DNA of 16,930 nucleotides, taken from assembly GCA_002403175.1 (NCBI GenBank), contig DHHG01000016.1:4819-21748 (forward strand), read 5' to 3'. This document shows positions 1 through 8,392 of the stretch, piece after piece. Every line of letters starts with the position of its first letter. Within the stretch, counting starts at the first letter, position 1. The notes beneath the pieces were generated by a model. The model was not told where the DNA came from. It saw nothing but the letters and a program-made list of their open reading frames with translations, and searched no databases. A program made the translations under genes and the position numbers. The stretch comes from Syntrophaceae bacterium UBA4778. GTDB lineage: Bacteria > Desulfobacterota > Syntrophia > Syntrophales > UBA4778.

Positions 1-819
1 ACCGTCAAAAGAATGCGCGGCGGGTCCCAACCCCAGATAGGGAGTATGATCCCAGTACTTCCTGTTGTGACGGGATCGAAATTCCGGTTTCAGGGCATAG
101 TTCGACACCTCGTAATGAGTATAACCCGTGTCAGTCAACAGATCGGAGATTCGCATGAAATATTCGAATTCCGTATCCTGATCTAATTTTGTAAATGCGC
201 CTTTTTGAAAATCATTAAATAACGGGGTTCCGGATTCCAGGGACAACTGATAGCAGGAAAGGTGCTCGGGAGCCATGGCCGCGAGTTCACGAAGGTCTTC
301 AAGGCAGGCATCTGCATCCTGACCGGGGATTCCGTAGATCATATCCAGTCCCATGTTCCCGAAACCGGCGGAGCGGGCGGCGCGGACTGACTTGATAGCT
401 GCCTCGCGCGTGTGCCTCCGACCCAGAAAGGAAAGGATCCCGTCATCCAGAGATTGAATACCGATATTGATCCGGTTGAAACCGAGATCCCGAAGCGCAC
501 GGCATCGCGTTTCGTCCAGATCCCCGGGATTGGCCTCTATCGTCCATTCGGAATTATGTGCTATGGAAAAATTCCGGTGAATGCCGGTTACGATTTTCTC
601 AATGTAGGGAATACCAAGGAGTGAGGGCGTACCCCCTCCGAAATAGACGGATTCGAAAGAAGCAAAATCACCGTATTCCTGCATTTCTCTGAGAAGCGCC
701 GAGACAAAGGCATCTATCCGACCCGTATCCGTTACCGAATAGAAGGAGCAGTAATTGCACTTCTTCAGGCAAAAGGGAATATGAATATACAACCCTGCGG
801 GCCTTGAAAGGTGATTCAT
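1..819 (-). CDS. hemW: HemW-type radical SAM heme chaperone (3' end cut by window edge)
   Basis: The first 273 residues are visible of a protein that is normally about 380 long; the rest lies beyond base 1. It is a radical SAM protein of the HemW family (often annotated as oxygen-independent coproporphyrinogen III oxidase), which binds heme and is thought to deliver it to respiratory enzymes. The iron-sulfur motif is seen near residues 17-24 as PFCLKKCNYCSF (CxxxCxxC). It is followed by GGGTPS, the TIEANPGD strand, NIGIQS, HYEVSNYA and GLGPAAHSF, all in the family order. HemW itself lacks the extra features of true HemN, and the CNYCSF form fits HemW. The ATG at 817-819 lies 16 bases after the lepA stop on the same strand, so the two are probably cotranscribed; lepA-hemW pairing is common in bacteria. 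No strong Shine-Dalgarno is seen, which suggests translational coupling to lepA. Confidence 0.93.
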   Translation of the reverse strand, partial: MNHLSRPAGLYIHIPFCLKKCNYCSFYSVTDTGRIDAFVSALLREMQEYGDFASFESVYFGGGTPSLLGIPYIEKIVTGIHRNFSIAHNSEWTIEANPGDLDETRCRALRDLGFNRINIGIQSLDDGILSFLGRRHTREAAIKSVRAARSAGFGNMGLDMIYGIPGQDADACLEDLRELAAMAPEHLSCYQLSLESGTPLFNDFQKGAFTKLDQDTEFEYFMRISDLLTDTGYTHYEVSNYALKPEFRSRHNRKYWDHTPYLGLGPAAHSFDG

Positions 820-835
820 GTGTCCGGGGGAAAAC

Positions 836-2632
836 CTATTCCTGATCCGATTTCAATACCGCCAAAAAAGCGCTCTGAGGAATGGAAACGGAACCGACCA
901 TCTTCATCCGCTTCTTTCCTTTTTTCTGCTTTTCAAGGAGTTTTCGTTTACGGGAAATATCGCCGCCATAGCACTTTGCAGTTACGTCCTTTCGGAAGGG
1001 AGAAATGGTTGATCGGGCGATGATGTCGCCTCCGATCGCACCCTGAATGGCAATCTTGAACATATGGCGGGGTATTTCCTCTTTGAGTCCCTCACAGGCC
1101 AGCAAGGCACGAGCTCGCGCACGATCCCGGTGAACAATCTGGGAAAGTGCATCCACTTTCTCTCCGTTGACCAGGATATCCATAAGGGCAAGGTTTCCTT
1201 CCCGGTATTCGATCAGATCGTAATCGAAAGAGCCATAGCCCTGGGTGACTGTTTTGAACCGGTCGTAAAAATCGTAAATCACTTCGGCCAGAGGCATCTC
1301 ATAGATCAATTCGACACGCCCGGGTCCCGTGTAGTTCATCGTGGAATTGACCGCCCTCTTTTCCATGCAGAGTTTCATGACCGCACCAAGATAGCGCTCC
1401 GGCATCATCATCATGGCACGAATATAGGGCTCTTCCGCTTTCTCAATCGACATGGGATCAGGATATTGCGCAGGGTTATCGATCTGAAGAACCGTTCCGT
1501 CTTTAAGGGTAAATTTGTACTGGACGCTGGGAACGGAAAGAATGATCGATAGATCGAATTCACGCTCCAGCCTTTCCTGTACGATATCGAGATGGAGCAG
1601 CCCCAGAAACCCGCAGCGGAATCCCTGGCCGAGAGCTACCGACGAATCTTTCTGATACACAAATGAAGCGTCATTCAATTTGTATTTTTCCAGCGAATCG
1701 GCCAGATCCTCATAGTCGTCGGAGGCGATAGGATAAATCGAAGAGAAAACGACCGGCTTAACCTCTTTGAAACCGGGGAGTGGCTCGGCACAGGGAAGAT
1801 CTTCACGGGTGATCGTATCTCCAATTCGAACATCTGAGACCGTTTTCACACCTGCGATAATATATCCGACCTCTCCCGCACTCAATTGATTCTGTTTTTT
1901 CCGGACGAGGGCGAACCTGCCCACCTCTTCGACTTTGTACGAAGCCTTGTTGTACATGAAACGGATAATATCGCCCGTCTTGATTGTTCCCTCGAAGACC
2001 CGGCAATGAATGATAGTCCCGCGATAAGAGTCGTAATGAGCGTCAAAAATCAGGGCCGCCAGGGGATCTTCCGGATTCCCCTTGGGGGGCGGAATTTTCT
2101 CGACCACAGCCTCCAGGATTTCCTCTATGCCGATTCCTTCCTTGGCGGAGCACTTGATATGGTTGAATGGATCAAGTCCCAATTCCGAATCGATCTGCTC
2201 TATTACCCGTTCCACATCCGCCGAAGGCAAATCGATTTTGTTGATAACCGGGATGATCTCCAGGTTGTTTTCCATGGCCAGATATAGGTTCGCGAGCGTT
2301 TGCGCCTGAACTCCCTGAGCCGCATCAATAAGGAGCAGCACTCCCTCACAGGAAGCCAGGGAACGGGAAACCTCATAGGAAAAATCGACATGGCCCGGGG
2401 TATCGATTAAATTCAGCATATAATCCTTACCGTCCCGGGCGCGATACGGAAGCGTAACAGCCTGGCTTTTGATTGTAATCCCCCGTTCGCGTTCGATATC
2501 CATATTGTCCAGTATCTGATCCTGAAAGTTCCTGTCCTCCACAACACCGGTATATTGGATTAAACGATCCGCCAGGGTCGATTTGCCGTGATCGATATGG
2601 GCGATGATGCTGAAATTGCGAATATTTTCCAT
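836..2632 (-). CDS. lepA: Elongation factor 4 (LepA), ribosome-associated GTPase
   Basis: This is a full-length (598 aa) LepA/EF4, a translational GTPase that acts on ribosomes during initiation, assembly or stalled elongation. The G1 loop AHIDHGKST is at residues 11-19, switch I GITIK at 51-55, G3 DTPGH at 77-81, G4 NKID at 131-134 and G5 as CSAKEG further on. EF-G-like domains II, III and V follow. The LepA-specific C-terminal tail has YGGDISRKRKLLEKQKKGKK and ends in a block containing IPQSAFLAVL. The start ATG at 2630-2632 gives the canonical MENIRNFSIIAHIDHGKST opening. AGGAAG lies upstream at a rather long distance. hemW follows 16 bases downstream. A hairpin terminator for adk lies upstream, so lepA-hemW probably has its own promoter between about 2633 and 2697, although none is convincing by eye. 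Confidence 0.98.
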   Translation of the reverse strand: MENIRNFSIIAHIDHGKSTLADRLIQYTGVVEDRNFQDQILDNMDIERERGITIKSQAVTLPYRARDGKDYMLNLIDTPGHVDFSYEVSRSLASCEGVLLLIDAAQGVQAQTLANLYLAMENNLEIIPVINKIDLPSADVERVIEQIDSELGLDPFNHIKCSAKEGIGIEEILEAVVEKIPPPKGNPEDPLAALIFDAHYDSYRGTIIHCRVFEGTIKTGDIIRFMYNKASYKVEEVGRFALVRKKQNQLSAGEVGYIIAGVKTVSDVRIGDTITREDLPCAEPLPGFKEVKPVVFSSIYPIASDDYEDLADSLEKYKLNDASFVYQKDSSVALGQGFRCGFLGLLHLDIVQERLEREFDLSIILSVPSVQYKFTLKDGTVLQIDNPAQYPDPMSIEKAEEPYIRAMMMMPERYLGAVMKLCMEKRAVNSTMNYTGPGRVELIYEMPLAEVIYDFYDRFKTVTQGYGSFDYDLIEYREGNLALMDILVNGEKVDALSQIVHRDRARARALLACEGLKEEIPRHMFKIAIQGAIGGDIIARSTISPFRKDVTAKCYGGDISRKRKLLEKQKKGKKRMKMVGSVSIPQSAFLAVLKSDQE

Positions 2633-2698
2633 ATGTTAATCTATAACTTCCTATTTATTTCCGTGAGTCGGAATACGAGCTGTTCTATTTTACTAGAA

Positions 2699-2725
2699 AA
2701 GCCCTCCGGAAGAACCAGAGGGCTT
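2699..2725 (-). terminator. Rho-independent terminator after adk
   Basis: An 8-bp perfect stem is formed by 2699-2706 (AAGCCCTC) and 2718-2725 (GAGGGCTT), with an 11-base loop that can pair a further GG/CC. On the minus strand it is followed by TTTTCT (2700-2695). It lies 22 bases past the adk stop. The U tract is short, so termination may be partial. Confidence 0.75.
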
Positions 2726-2746
2726 CGATTTCAAGAGTAAGAAAAA

Positions 2747-3418
2747 TTATTTAAGCTTCGCCATGAGATCTTCGGAAACTTCTTTCACACCAGGAGTTCC
2801 GTCCACCTCGATAACCGATACGCGAGATTTGAAATAATTCACACCGGCCAGGGTTCCTGTCTGCGTATCATAATAGATAGAATGACGTTTATCGATCGCG
2901 GCCTCATCCTGATCATCGGCTCGAGTCGAGAGAGTCCCGCCGCACACACGACACACCGTGGTTCCGTCTTTCTCGGCGGGTTTAATGGCGTCGATATAAA
3001 TATTATTGGGATGGTTGTTGTCCTTGGCGCAGAGGCGGCGTCCCATAATTCTTTTCTTGGCGATGTCGCGGGACAGAAGGATCTCGATGACCGTATCGAG
3101 CTTCATATTAGCATCCTGGAGGGCTTTGTAAAGGGCTTCCGCCTGAGCCATATTGCGCGGGAAACCATCCAGCAACCATCCACCTTTGCAATCATCTTCC
3201 TGCAAACGGTTCAAGATCATCGGCACAGTAATTTCATCGGGGACCAGATCGCCTCTGTCAATATACGCTTTGGCTTTCATTCCGAGTTCGGTTCCCTTGG
3301 AGATATTCTGTCTGAAAATAACGCCCGTTTCTATATGAGGAACGCCATATTTCTTCTGCACAATGGCTCCCTGAGTTCCCTTGCCGCTGCCGTTGGGGCC
3401 GAAAATCAAAATATTCAT
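2747..3418 (-). CDS. adk: Adenylate kinase with a cysteine-containing LID
   Basis: This 223-aa enzyme catalyses ATP + AMP to 2 ADP in the cytoplasm. The P-loop GPNGSGKGT is at residues 7-15. The NMP-binding region includes residues 30-60 (ETGVIFR, GDLVPDE), the DGFPRN motif is at 84-89 and the LID begins at the RR pair 127-128. The LID contains C130, H136, C156 and C159 and then the conserved RADD. This resembles zinc-binding LIDs, but the usual second cysteine (CxxC) is replaced: C130 is followed by N133, and His136 is the nearest other ligand. The P-loop reads GPNGSGKGT rather than the common GAPGAGKGT. AGGAG lies about 10 bases upstream of the ATG at 3416-3418. A terminator follows the gene, so it may be transcribed alone or with the upstream zinc-ribbon gene (gap 140 bases). 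The function is secure; the metal content of the LID is open. Confidence 0.96.
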   Translation of the reverse strand: MNILIFGPNGSGKGTQGAIVQKKYGVPHIETGVIFRQNISKGTELGMKAKAYIDRGDLVPDEITVPMILNRLQEDDCKGGWLLDGFPRNMAQAEALYKALQDANMKLDTVIEILLSRDIAKKRIMGRRLCAKDNNHPNNIYIDAIKPAEKDGTTVCRVCGGTLSTRADDQDEAAIDKRHSIYYDTQTGTLAGVNYFKSRVSVIEVDGTPGVKEVSEDLMAKLK

Positions 3419-3558
3419 TACTCAATTGCTCCTTTATTTTTTTTTGCAACTCTGCGCGTGTAAACGGCTTCCTAAAGTTCTTCCTGATGCACTCAAAACG
3501 ACTTGAAACCCTTTCCCAAATTCAGCAAAGCTATAATGAGCTTATCCGAATCCAAAAA

Positions 3559-3786
3559 TTACTTACAGGATGCACACGAAGAAGACGAGCATCCGGAACA
3601 GGAACTTCCATGACCTCCGATGGGCGCTGAAGAGCCTTCGACCTTTCCGCTGAATATCGAAGGAACTTTGTCTGATTTGACACATCCGCATTCCGGACAG
3701 ACGGCCTCCGCATCATCATTGCGCCTTAAAATCAGTATCTCGAAAATTTTTCCGCATCGCCTGCATTTGTATTCAAATATCGGCAC
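3559..3786 (-). CDS. FmdB-family small zinc-ribbon protein
   Basis: This 75-aa protein opens with MPIFEYKCRRCGKIFE, the hallmark of the FmdB/CxxC_CxxC_SSSS putative regulatory family. A CxxC knuckle (C8-C11) is followed by a second one, CPECG, at residues 30-34, giving one zinc ribbon. The tail is rich in Ser, Gly and Cys (SSCSGCSSSSCASC), which is also typical. The start is GTG (3784-3786), supported by AGAGG about 6 bases upstream and by the family N-terminus. Members are named after a proposed regulator of formamidase, but their real role is unknown; a nucleic-acid or protein-binding function is only a guess. It sits upstream of adk on the same strand. Confidence 0.88.
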   Translation of the reverse strand: MPIFEYKCRRCGKIFEILILRRNDDAEAVCPECGCVKSDKVPSIFSGKVEGSSAPIGGHGSSCSGCSSSSCASCK

Positions 3787-3859
3787 AGCATACCTCTATC
3801 AAGTCAGTTTATCTCTCCTTCCAAGCGATTTAACACAAGCATACCGACATGGAGGAAGA

Positions 3860-3877
3860 GTCTCTATTTCAAGAGAC
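3860..3877. repeat. Short inverted repeat between the zinc-ribbon and aminotransferase genes
   Basis: GTCTCT at 3860-3865 and AGAGAC at 3872-3877 form a 6-bp stem with a 6-base loop. It lies in the 278-base divergent intergenic region (3787-4064) that must hold the promoters of both flanking genes. No U tract follows on either strand, so an operator or leader hairpin is more likely than a terminator. Nothing else in the gap could be identified. Confidence 0.35.
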
Positions 3878-4064
3878 CGAGTTTAAAAGAAGGCATCTCA
3901 AATGTCAAGAATCATAACAGAATGTTTTTGGGAGAGATGCTATTCATTGCGGCATACTCGTATGCTTCACCTGATCATCAGAGTTTATTGACGCATCTGT
4001 CGCAATGTGCTATTTCCGGACAAGTTGCCGTAAGGGGGCATACATATTCCAGAAAGGAAAAGCC

Positions 4065-5246
4065 GTGTCGATAGCAAAGAAAATTGAAGATTCCATTTCC
4101 CGCTCATCCTGGATACGCCGAATGTTCGAGGACGGGATCAAGCTGAAAGAGCAATTCGGAGAGGAAAACGTATACGATTTTACACTCGGTAATCCCAATG
4201 TTGCCCCCCCGAATGAATTCCAGAAACTTTTGATAGAAGCGGCCCGATCAGATAATCCCGGAAAACATGCCTATATGCCCAATGCCGGCTATATCGAGAC
4301 CCGAAATGCAATCGCCGCATACCTGTCCCATGATCAAGGCATTCCTTTAACCGGCAACCACATCGTCATGACCTGCGGAGCGGGAGGCGCCCTGAATGTC
4401 ATTCTGAAAACGCTACTCGATCCGGGGGACGAAGTAATCGTACCGGCTCCTTTTTTCGCGGAATATCAATTTTATGTCGATAATCACGGGGGTTGTTTCA
4501 AGCCCATCCTTTCAAGGGATGATTTTTCGATAGATTTTAATGCGCTCTCCGAAGCCATCACTGAGCATACCAAGGCGGTTCTGATTAACAGCCCGAACAA
4601 CCCAACGGGAAAAGTTTACGATGAGGAGACAATCAGGGCATTATCGTCTCTGCTGAATGAGAAAAGTAAAGCTGCAGGACGCCCGATTTATCTCATCTCT
4701 GACGAACCATACCGGGACATTGTCTATGACGGAATCAAGGTTCCAAGTCTCTTAAAGGATTATCCTAACAGCATCATTGCAACTTCTTATTCGAAAACGC
4801 TTTCCATTCCCGGCGAGAGGATCGGATATATCGCCGCCAACCCATCTATCCCTGAAATTGAGAAGGTGATGGCGGGATTGATCCTCAGCAACCGCATTCT
4901 CGGATTCGTGAACGCGCCGGCACTGATGCAGCGTATCATTGCCGGAATGCAGGGAATAACTGTCAATATCGAGATTTACAAAAGAAAGCGGGATTTGTTG
5001 TGTGATGGTCTTGCGCAGATCGGGTATAGCTTTAACCGGCCGCAGGGAGCCTTTTATCTCTTCCCGAAGAGTCCTATTCCGGATGATGTACGCTTCGTAA
5101 AGAGCTTACAGGAAAAAAACATCCTGACCGTTCCGGGAAGCGGATTCGGCGCCCCCGGCTATTTTCGAATTGCTTATTGCGTAAGGGAGGAAAGCATCAT
5201 CAACGCCATGCCTGGGTTCCAGGAGGTTTTACATTCTTATTGCTAA
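4065..5246 (+). CDS. PLP-dependent aminotransferase, class I/II (aspartate aminotransferase fold)
   Basis: This 393-aa cytoplasmic enzyme transfers an amino group between an amino acid and a 2-oxo acid using pyridoxal phosphate. Fold type I signatures are clear. They include the glycine-rich CGAGGALN loop, NSPNNPTGKVYDEETI (the Asn that contacts the PLP ring oxygen), SDEPYRDIVYDG (the Asp that binds the PLP nitrogen and the following Tyr) and SYSKTLSIPGERIGY (Schiff-base Lys in SYSKT). The C-terminal GSGFGAPGYFRIAYC holds the Arg that binds the substrate carboxylate. Substrate cannot be read from sequence. The chosen start is GTG 4065, which has AAGGA 7 bases upstream and gives MSIAKKIEDS; an upstream in-frame ATG at 4005 would add 20 non-homologous-looking residues. 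The gene ends tail-to-tail with the acyl-CoA synthetase, sharing bases 5243-5246. Confidence 0.9.
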   Translation: MSIAKKIEDSISRSSWIRRMFEDGIKLKEQFGEENVYDFTLGNPNVAPPNEFQKLLIEAARSDNPGKHAYMPNAGYIETRNAIAAYLSHDQGIPLTGNHIVMTCGAGGALNVILKTLLDPGDEVIVPAPFFAEYQFYVDNHGGCFKPILSRDDFSIDFNALSEAITEHTKAVLINSPNNPTGKVYDEETIRALSSLLNEKSKAAGRPIYLISDEPYRDIVYDGIKVPSLLKDYPNSIIATSYSKTLSIPGERIGYIAANPSIPEIEKVMAGLILSNRILGFVNAPALMQRIIAGMQGITVNIEIYKRKRDLLCDGLAQIGYSFNRPQGAFYLFPKSPIPDDVRFVKSLQEKNILTVPGSGFGAPGYFRIAYCVREESIINAMPGFQEVLHSYC

Positions 5247-7420
5247 ATGCCTTCGGATCTGAGCCAGTTTCCATACTGAACCATCCCGGCCAGGACATTG
5301 ACCGCACGCTCCGGAGATGGATAGGAAACGGCTTTATAAAAGCTCCCCGGTATTTCCGTTACTAACTTTTGTTCGGGAGTATCATGAAGAGTAACCCCAA
5401 CGATAGGCTTCCCGTATTTCTCCATCAAACGGATTGTACTCTGAATGAGTTCAATCTCCATCTGCTCTATCTGGATACGATTCTTTGCGAATAACTGGCC
5501 CATTTCCGGATCTAGTCTCGTAAAAGCCTTTTCAAAACTATCGAGAACCATCTGGAGGCCAACGAGCCCCAGGTGAAGAACGGCATCACATCCGTCCCAT
5601 TCGGCAAGCATCTCCACAATCTTTGTGCGCAATTCAATATCAGGTTCTCCGACAAGGTCAACAGGGTTGTCATGATTCCAAAATGGCGGGAGAAGTTCGT
5701 TAATTCCGCGGATGATATCCTCTGTCAAACGGGGTACGGAAAGTCCCGTTTCGATACACTGGTCCGTAGCCATGACTCCCCATCCGCCCCCTAACGTAAT
5801 CATGGCAATGCGATTTCCCTTCGGGATGGGTAAGGATGAAAACCCCGCGGAGAGATCGATCATTTCCATCGCGTTTCGAGCCTGAATCAACCCGGTCTGC
5901 CGACACATGGAATTGAAAACCCTGATATCGGTGGCCATTGCCCCCGTATGGCTGGAAGCGGCCTTATTACCTGCGTTTGTCCTTCCACCCTTGAGGACGA
6001 TGACCGGTTTTCTTCGCGAAAGGCTTCCGGCCTGTTCCAGAAAACGCCTGCCGTCTTTAACGCTTTCAATATACAGCATCACCGCAGCTGTTTGTTCATC
6101 TTTTTCCAGTGCTGCAAGATAATCCTCAATCGTGATCATGGATTCATTTCCCGATCCGCAATAAAAACTCAAACCGATATTATTTTCATCTGCGGAGGTC
6201 ATCAGTTGGGTCCCCAGATTTCCTGATTGAGTGATAATCCCGACCGATCCTCCTCTCGGCCAGGAGGAAATTCCCGTACAATAGAATTTTTTATGTGGAT
6301 TGGCAATTCCCATCGTATTGGGACCAATAATGAGAATATCTGCATCCCTTGCCGCTTTGACGAGTTCCTCTTCCAATCGAGCCCCCTCTTCTCCGGTCTC
6401 GGCAAATCCGGACGTAATCAGGAGCATGTAGCGAGTTCCCTTTTCTTTCATCTCCCGCATCAGGCTGAAAATCCCGGAAGCCGGAATGGTTACTACGGCA
6501 AGATCTAATTTTTCAGGTATATCGAGAATGGATTTGTATACTTTTCTGCCACCGATTTGTTCCGCTCTGGAATTGACCGGATAAATGTTACCGGCGAAAT
6601 CACCCGCTGCAGTAGTCGCAAAGAGCCTGTACCCCCACTTCATCATCTCGCTGGATGCACCGACAAATGCAATAGACTGTGGGGAAAACATATTGAATAT
6701 GTCGCGAGGATCTACAGCCGTCCGACTGGATTTTATTTCATTCTTTTCTCCAATGACAACCAGCGCATCCACTGCAGTAAGCTCGCCCTCTTCATTCGCC
6801 ACCAGCGGGTTGATATCCACTTCGCTGATATCCGGGCATTCTGCCGCCAACCGTGAAAGCCCCGTCAGAATGTCTATTATCTTTTTCCTCTCGACGGGCG
6901 ATTCTCCCCGGAATGCACAAAGCAGCTTTGAGGAGCGGAACTCGTCGAGCATAAAATCCGCCTGTGTTTCGCTCACAGGTGCCACTCGAAAAACAACATC
7001 TCCCAGTGCTTCCGTTAAAACACCTCCCAATCCGAACATCACGACGGGACCAAACTGCGGGTCCCGGAAGATGCCCGCAGAAAATTCTCGCCGACCCCGG
7101 ATCATCGGCTGCACAAGGTAACCTTCAAGATCGCTTCCGGCCGACTCACGGATTTTTTCTGCCGCTTTCAGAATATCTTCCCGACACGTCAGATTCAAAT
7201 GGACCAGTCCCCGTTCCGTTTTGTGCATCAGCCTGGAGCCCAGGCCTTTCAGAACGACAGGATATCCGAAGATTTCAGCAGCATCCGCAGCTTCCTCCGG
7301 AGTCGATGCAATTTTTTCGTGCACAACGGGAATTCCGTATTTACCGATAATCCGTTTCGATTCCGCTTCTGTCAGAACCGATCTCTTTTCTTTTTTCGCC
7401 TTTGCTAATATATCTTGCAT
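5243..7420 (-). CDS. ADP-forming acetate/acyl-CoA synthetase, fused subunits (ATP-grasp first)
   Basis: This 725-aa protein belongs to the NDP-forming acyl-CoA synthetase family, which interconverts acyl-CoA + ADP + Pi with acid + CoA + ATP and lets anaerobes make ATP from acyl-CoA. Residues about 1-230 are an ATP-grasp_5 (beta) domain, with VVLKGLGSRLMHKTERGLVH (family His66) and the metal-binding SEVDINPL. Residues about 240-365 are the CoA-binding Rossmann domain (IAFVGASSE, IYPVNSRAEQIGG). The rest is a pair of succinyl-CoA-ligase-like domains. The alpha active-site histidine predicted to be phosphorylated is H491 in ASSHTGAMA. The beta-alpha order is the reverse of many fused members. 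AAGGA lies about 7 bases upstream of ATG 7418-7420. Acetate is a guess; other short-chain acids are equally possible. It stands alone on its strand. Confidence 0.9.
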   Translation of the reverse strand: MQDILAKAKKEKRSVLTEAESKRIIGKYGIPVVHEKIASTPEEAADAAEIFGYPVVLKGLGSRLMHKTERGLVHLNLTCREDILKAAEKIRESAGSDLEGYLVQPMIRGRREFSAGIFRDPQFGPVVMFGLGGVLTEALGDVVFRVAPVSETQADFMLDEFRSSKLLCAFRGESPVERKKIIDILTGLSRLAAECPDISEVDINPLVANEEGELTAVDALVVIGEKNEIKSSRTAVDPRDIFNMFSPQSIAFVGASSEMMKWGYRLFATTAAGDFAGNIYPVNSRAEQIGGRKVYKSILDIPEKLDLAVVTIPASGIFSLMREMKEKGTRYMLLITSGFAETGEEGARLEEELVKAARDADILIIGPNTMGIANPHKKFYCTGISSWPRGGSVGIITQSGNLGTQLMTSADENNIGLSFYCGSGNESMITIEDYLAALEKDEQTAAVMLYIESVKDGRRFLEQAGSLSRRKPVIVLKGGRTNAGNKAASSHTGAMATDIRVFNSMCRQTGLIQARNAMEMIDLSAGFSSLPIPKGNRIAMITLGGGWGVMATDQCIETGLSVPRLTEDIIRGINELLPPFWNHDNPVDLVGEPDIELRTKIVEMLAEWDGCDAVLHLGLVGLQMVLDSFEKAFTRLDPEMGQLFAKNRIQIEQMEIELIQSTIRLMEKYGKPIVGVTLHDTPEQKLVTEIPGSFYKAVSYPSPERAVNVLAGMVQYGNWLRSEGI

Positions 7421-7619
7421 TTCAGTTCCTTGCTGATTTTCCTAAGTAATCTATAGGGAATCCTTCTGCTCTAGACATTCCCCCAAAGGATCTTTATTTA
7501 CAGCATATTGATCCATAGTGCAATACCTACTCTAATTGTTTTTAAATTCGAACTTTCGTCTGAAATTTGGGGGCAAATTCTTCCTTTAAAAATGAGGTAA
7601 ATCCTGATATGAATACGTG

Positions 7620-7635
7620 TTTATTTATAAATAAA
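7620..7635. repeat. Perfect 16-bp AT-only palindrome upstream of the PPC-domain gene
   Basis: TTTATTTA followed directly by TAAATAAA makes a perfect palindrome, 53 bases before the start codon at 7689. It lies within the 268-base divergent region 7421-7688, which is AT-rich and must carry promoters in both directions. An 8-base inverted repeat, CCCCCAAA at 7480-7487 with TTTGGGGG at 7566-7573, lies in the same gap. The palindrome is a candidate operator; no regulator can be assigned from sequence. Confidence 0.4.
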
Positions 7636-7688
7636 TTGAAACTTGAGAAGAGATGTATCTGTCTCAACAGCCCTGCAGGTGAAATATT

Positions 7689-8153
7689 ATGAAATATTCC
7701 GAAGGCAGGACAGGTAGAATTTTCGTACTCCGCCTTGAGGACGGCGAAGTCATCCATCAGGAAATCGAAAATTTCGCCCGTAATCAACATATCCAGGCAG
7801 CGGCATTAATAGCACTCGGCGGAGCTGACAGGGACAGCAAGCTGGTGGTCGGCCCTCTAGAGAGTCGTGAGATTCCAGTCGTTCCGATTAATTTCATTCT
7901 GGAAAATGTCTGTGAAATAACCGGAACAGGAACCCTCTTTCCGGATGAGGACGGAAATCCGATCCTTCACATGCATATGGCCTTTGGACACAACGATCGT
8001 ACCGTAACCGGTTGTATACGTTCCGGAGTAAAAGTATGGCGGGTAGTGGAAGTGGTCTTGTTCGAGCTTATTGGATTCAAAGCCGTTCGGCGCACAGAAC
8101 CTCCCACCTGTTTCAAACTGCTTCAGCCGGAACACGATAGCAGTACTGATTGA
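7689..8153 (+). CDS. PPC (DUF296) domain protein
   Basis: This 154-aa protein is a single PPC/DUF296 domain, the plant-and-prokaryote conserved trimeric fold. In plants it is fused to AT-hooks in DNA-binding proteins; in bacteria it occurs alone and its role is largely unknown. Seen directly are IALGGADRD at residues 42-50 and the histidine motif HMHMAFGH at 94-101 (H94, H96, H101), which in bacterial members lines a metal site, followed by TVTGCI. The C-terminal tail (about 135-154) is polar and probably loose. AGGTGA lies 7 bases upstream of the ATG. The gene is divergent from the acyl-CoA synthetase and 239 bases ahead of the biotin carboxylase. DNA binding is possible but not shown by the sequence. 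Confidence 0.85.
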   Translation: MKYSEGRTGRIFVLRLEDGEVIHQEIENFARNQHIQAAALIALGGADRDSKLVVGPLESREIPVVPINFILENVCEITGTGTLFPDEDGNPILHMHMAFGHNDRTVTGCIRSGVKVWRVVEVVLFELIGFKAVRRTEPPTCFKLLQPEHDSSTD

Positions 8154-8327
8154 CAGCACGAAAAGGCATAATACCTGCATGCAGCCTGCCTATGGAATCG
8201 GATAGCACGACAGAGACAATTACAAATTCGGGTTTGGTTGCAAGCACTCGAACTGATTATCCATTAAAGACACAACCTTATCGGGACGAACTTTCTCCAT
8301 TCCATCACACCGGGAATGGCGCTCAAT

Positions 8328-8341
8328 TTACGCATGCGTAA
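8328..8341. repeat. Perfect 14-bp palindrome upstream of the biotin carboxylase gene
   Basis: TTACGCATGCGTAA is a perfect palindrome centred about 58 bases before the start codon. It lies in the 239-base gap 8154-8392, in which no convincing gene was seen. The position suits a dimeric repressor or activator site; the cognate protein is unknown. Confidence 0.45.
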
Positions 8342-8392
8342 GTATTTACACGTTTTTACGGAGTTTAACTGGATCCTAATCTGGAGGAAATG

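Noticed and set aside
1064..1552. A 162-codon plus-strand open frame antisense to lepA, and similar frames antisense to adk, hgcA, the acyl-CoA synthetase and the MFS gene.
   Set aside because: They lie fully inside conserved genes on the other strand and show no recognisable domain; they are shadow frames.
8150..8341. A 63-codon plus-strand frame between the PPC gene and the biotin carboxylase gene.
   Set aside because: No ribosome site, no domain, and a composition unlike the neighbours; it overlaps the operator-like palindrome.
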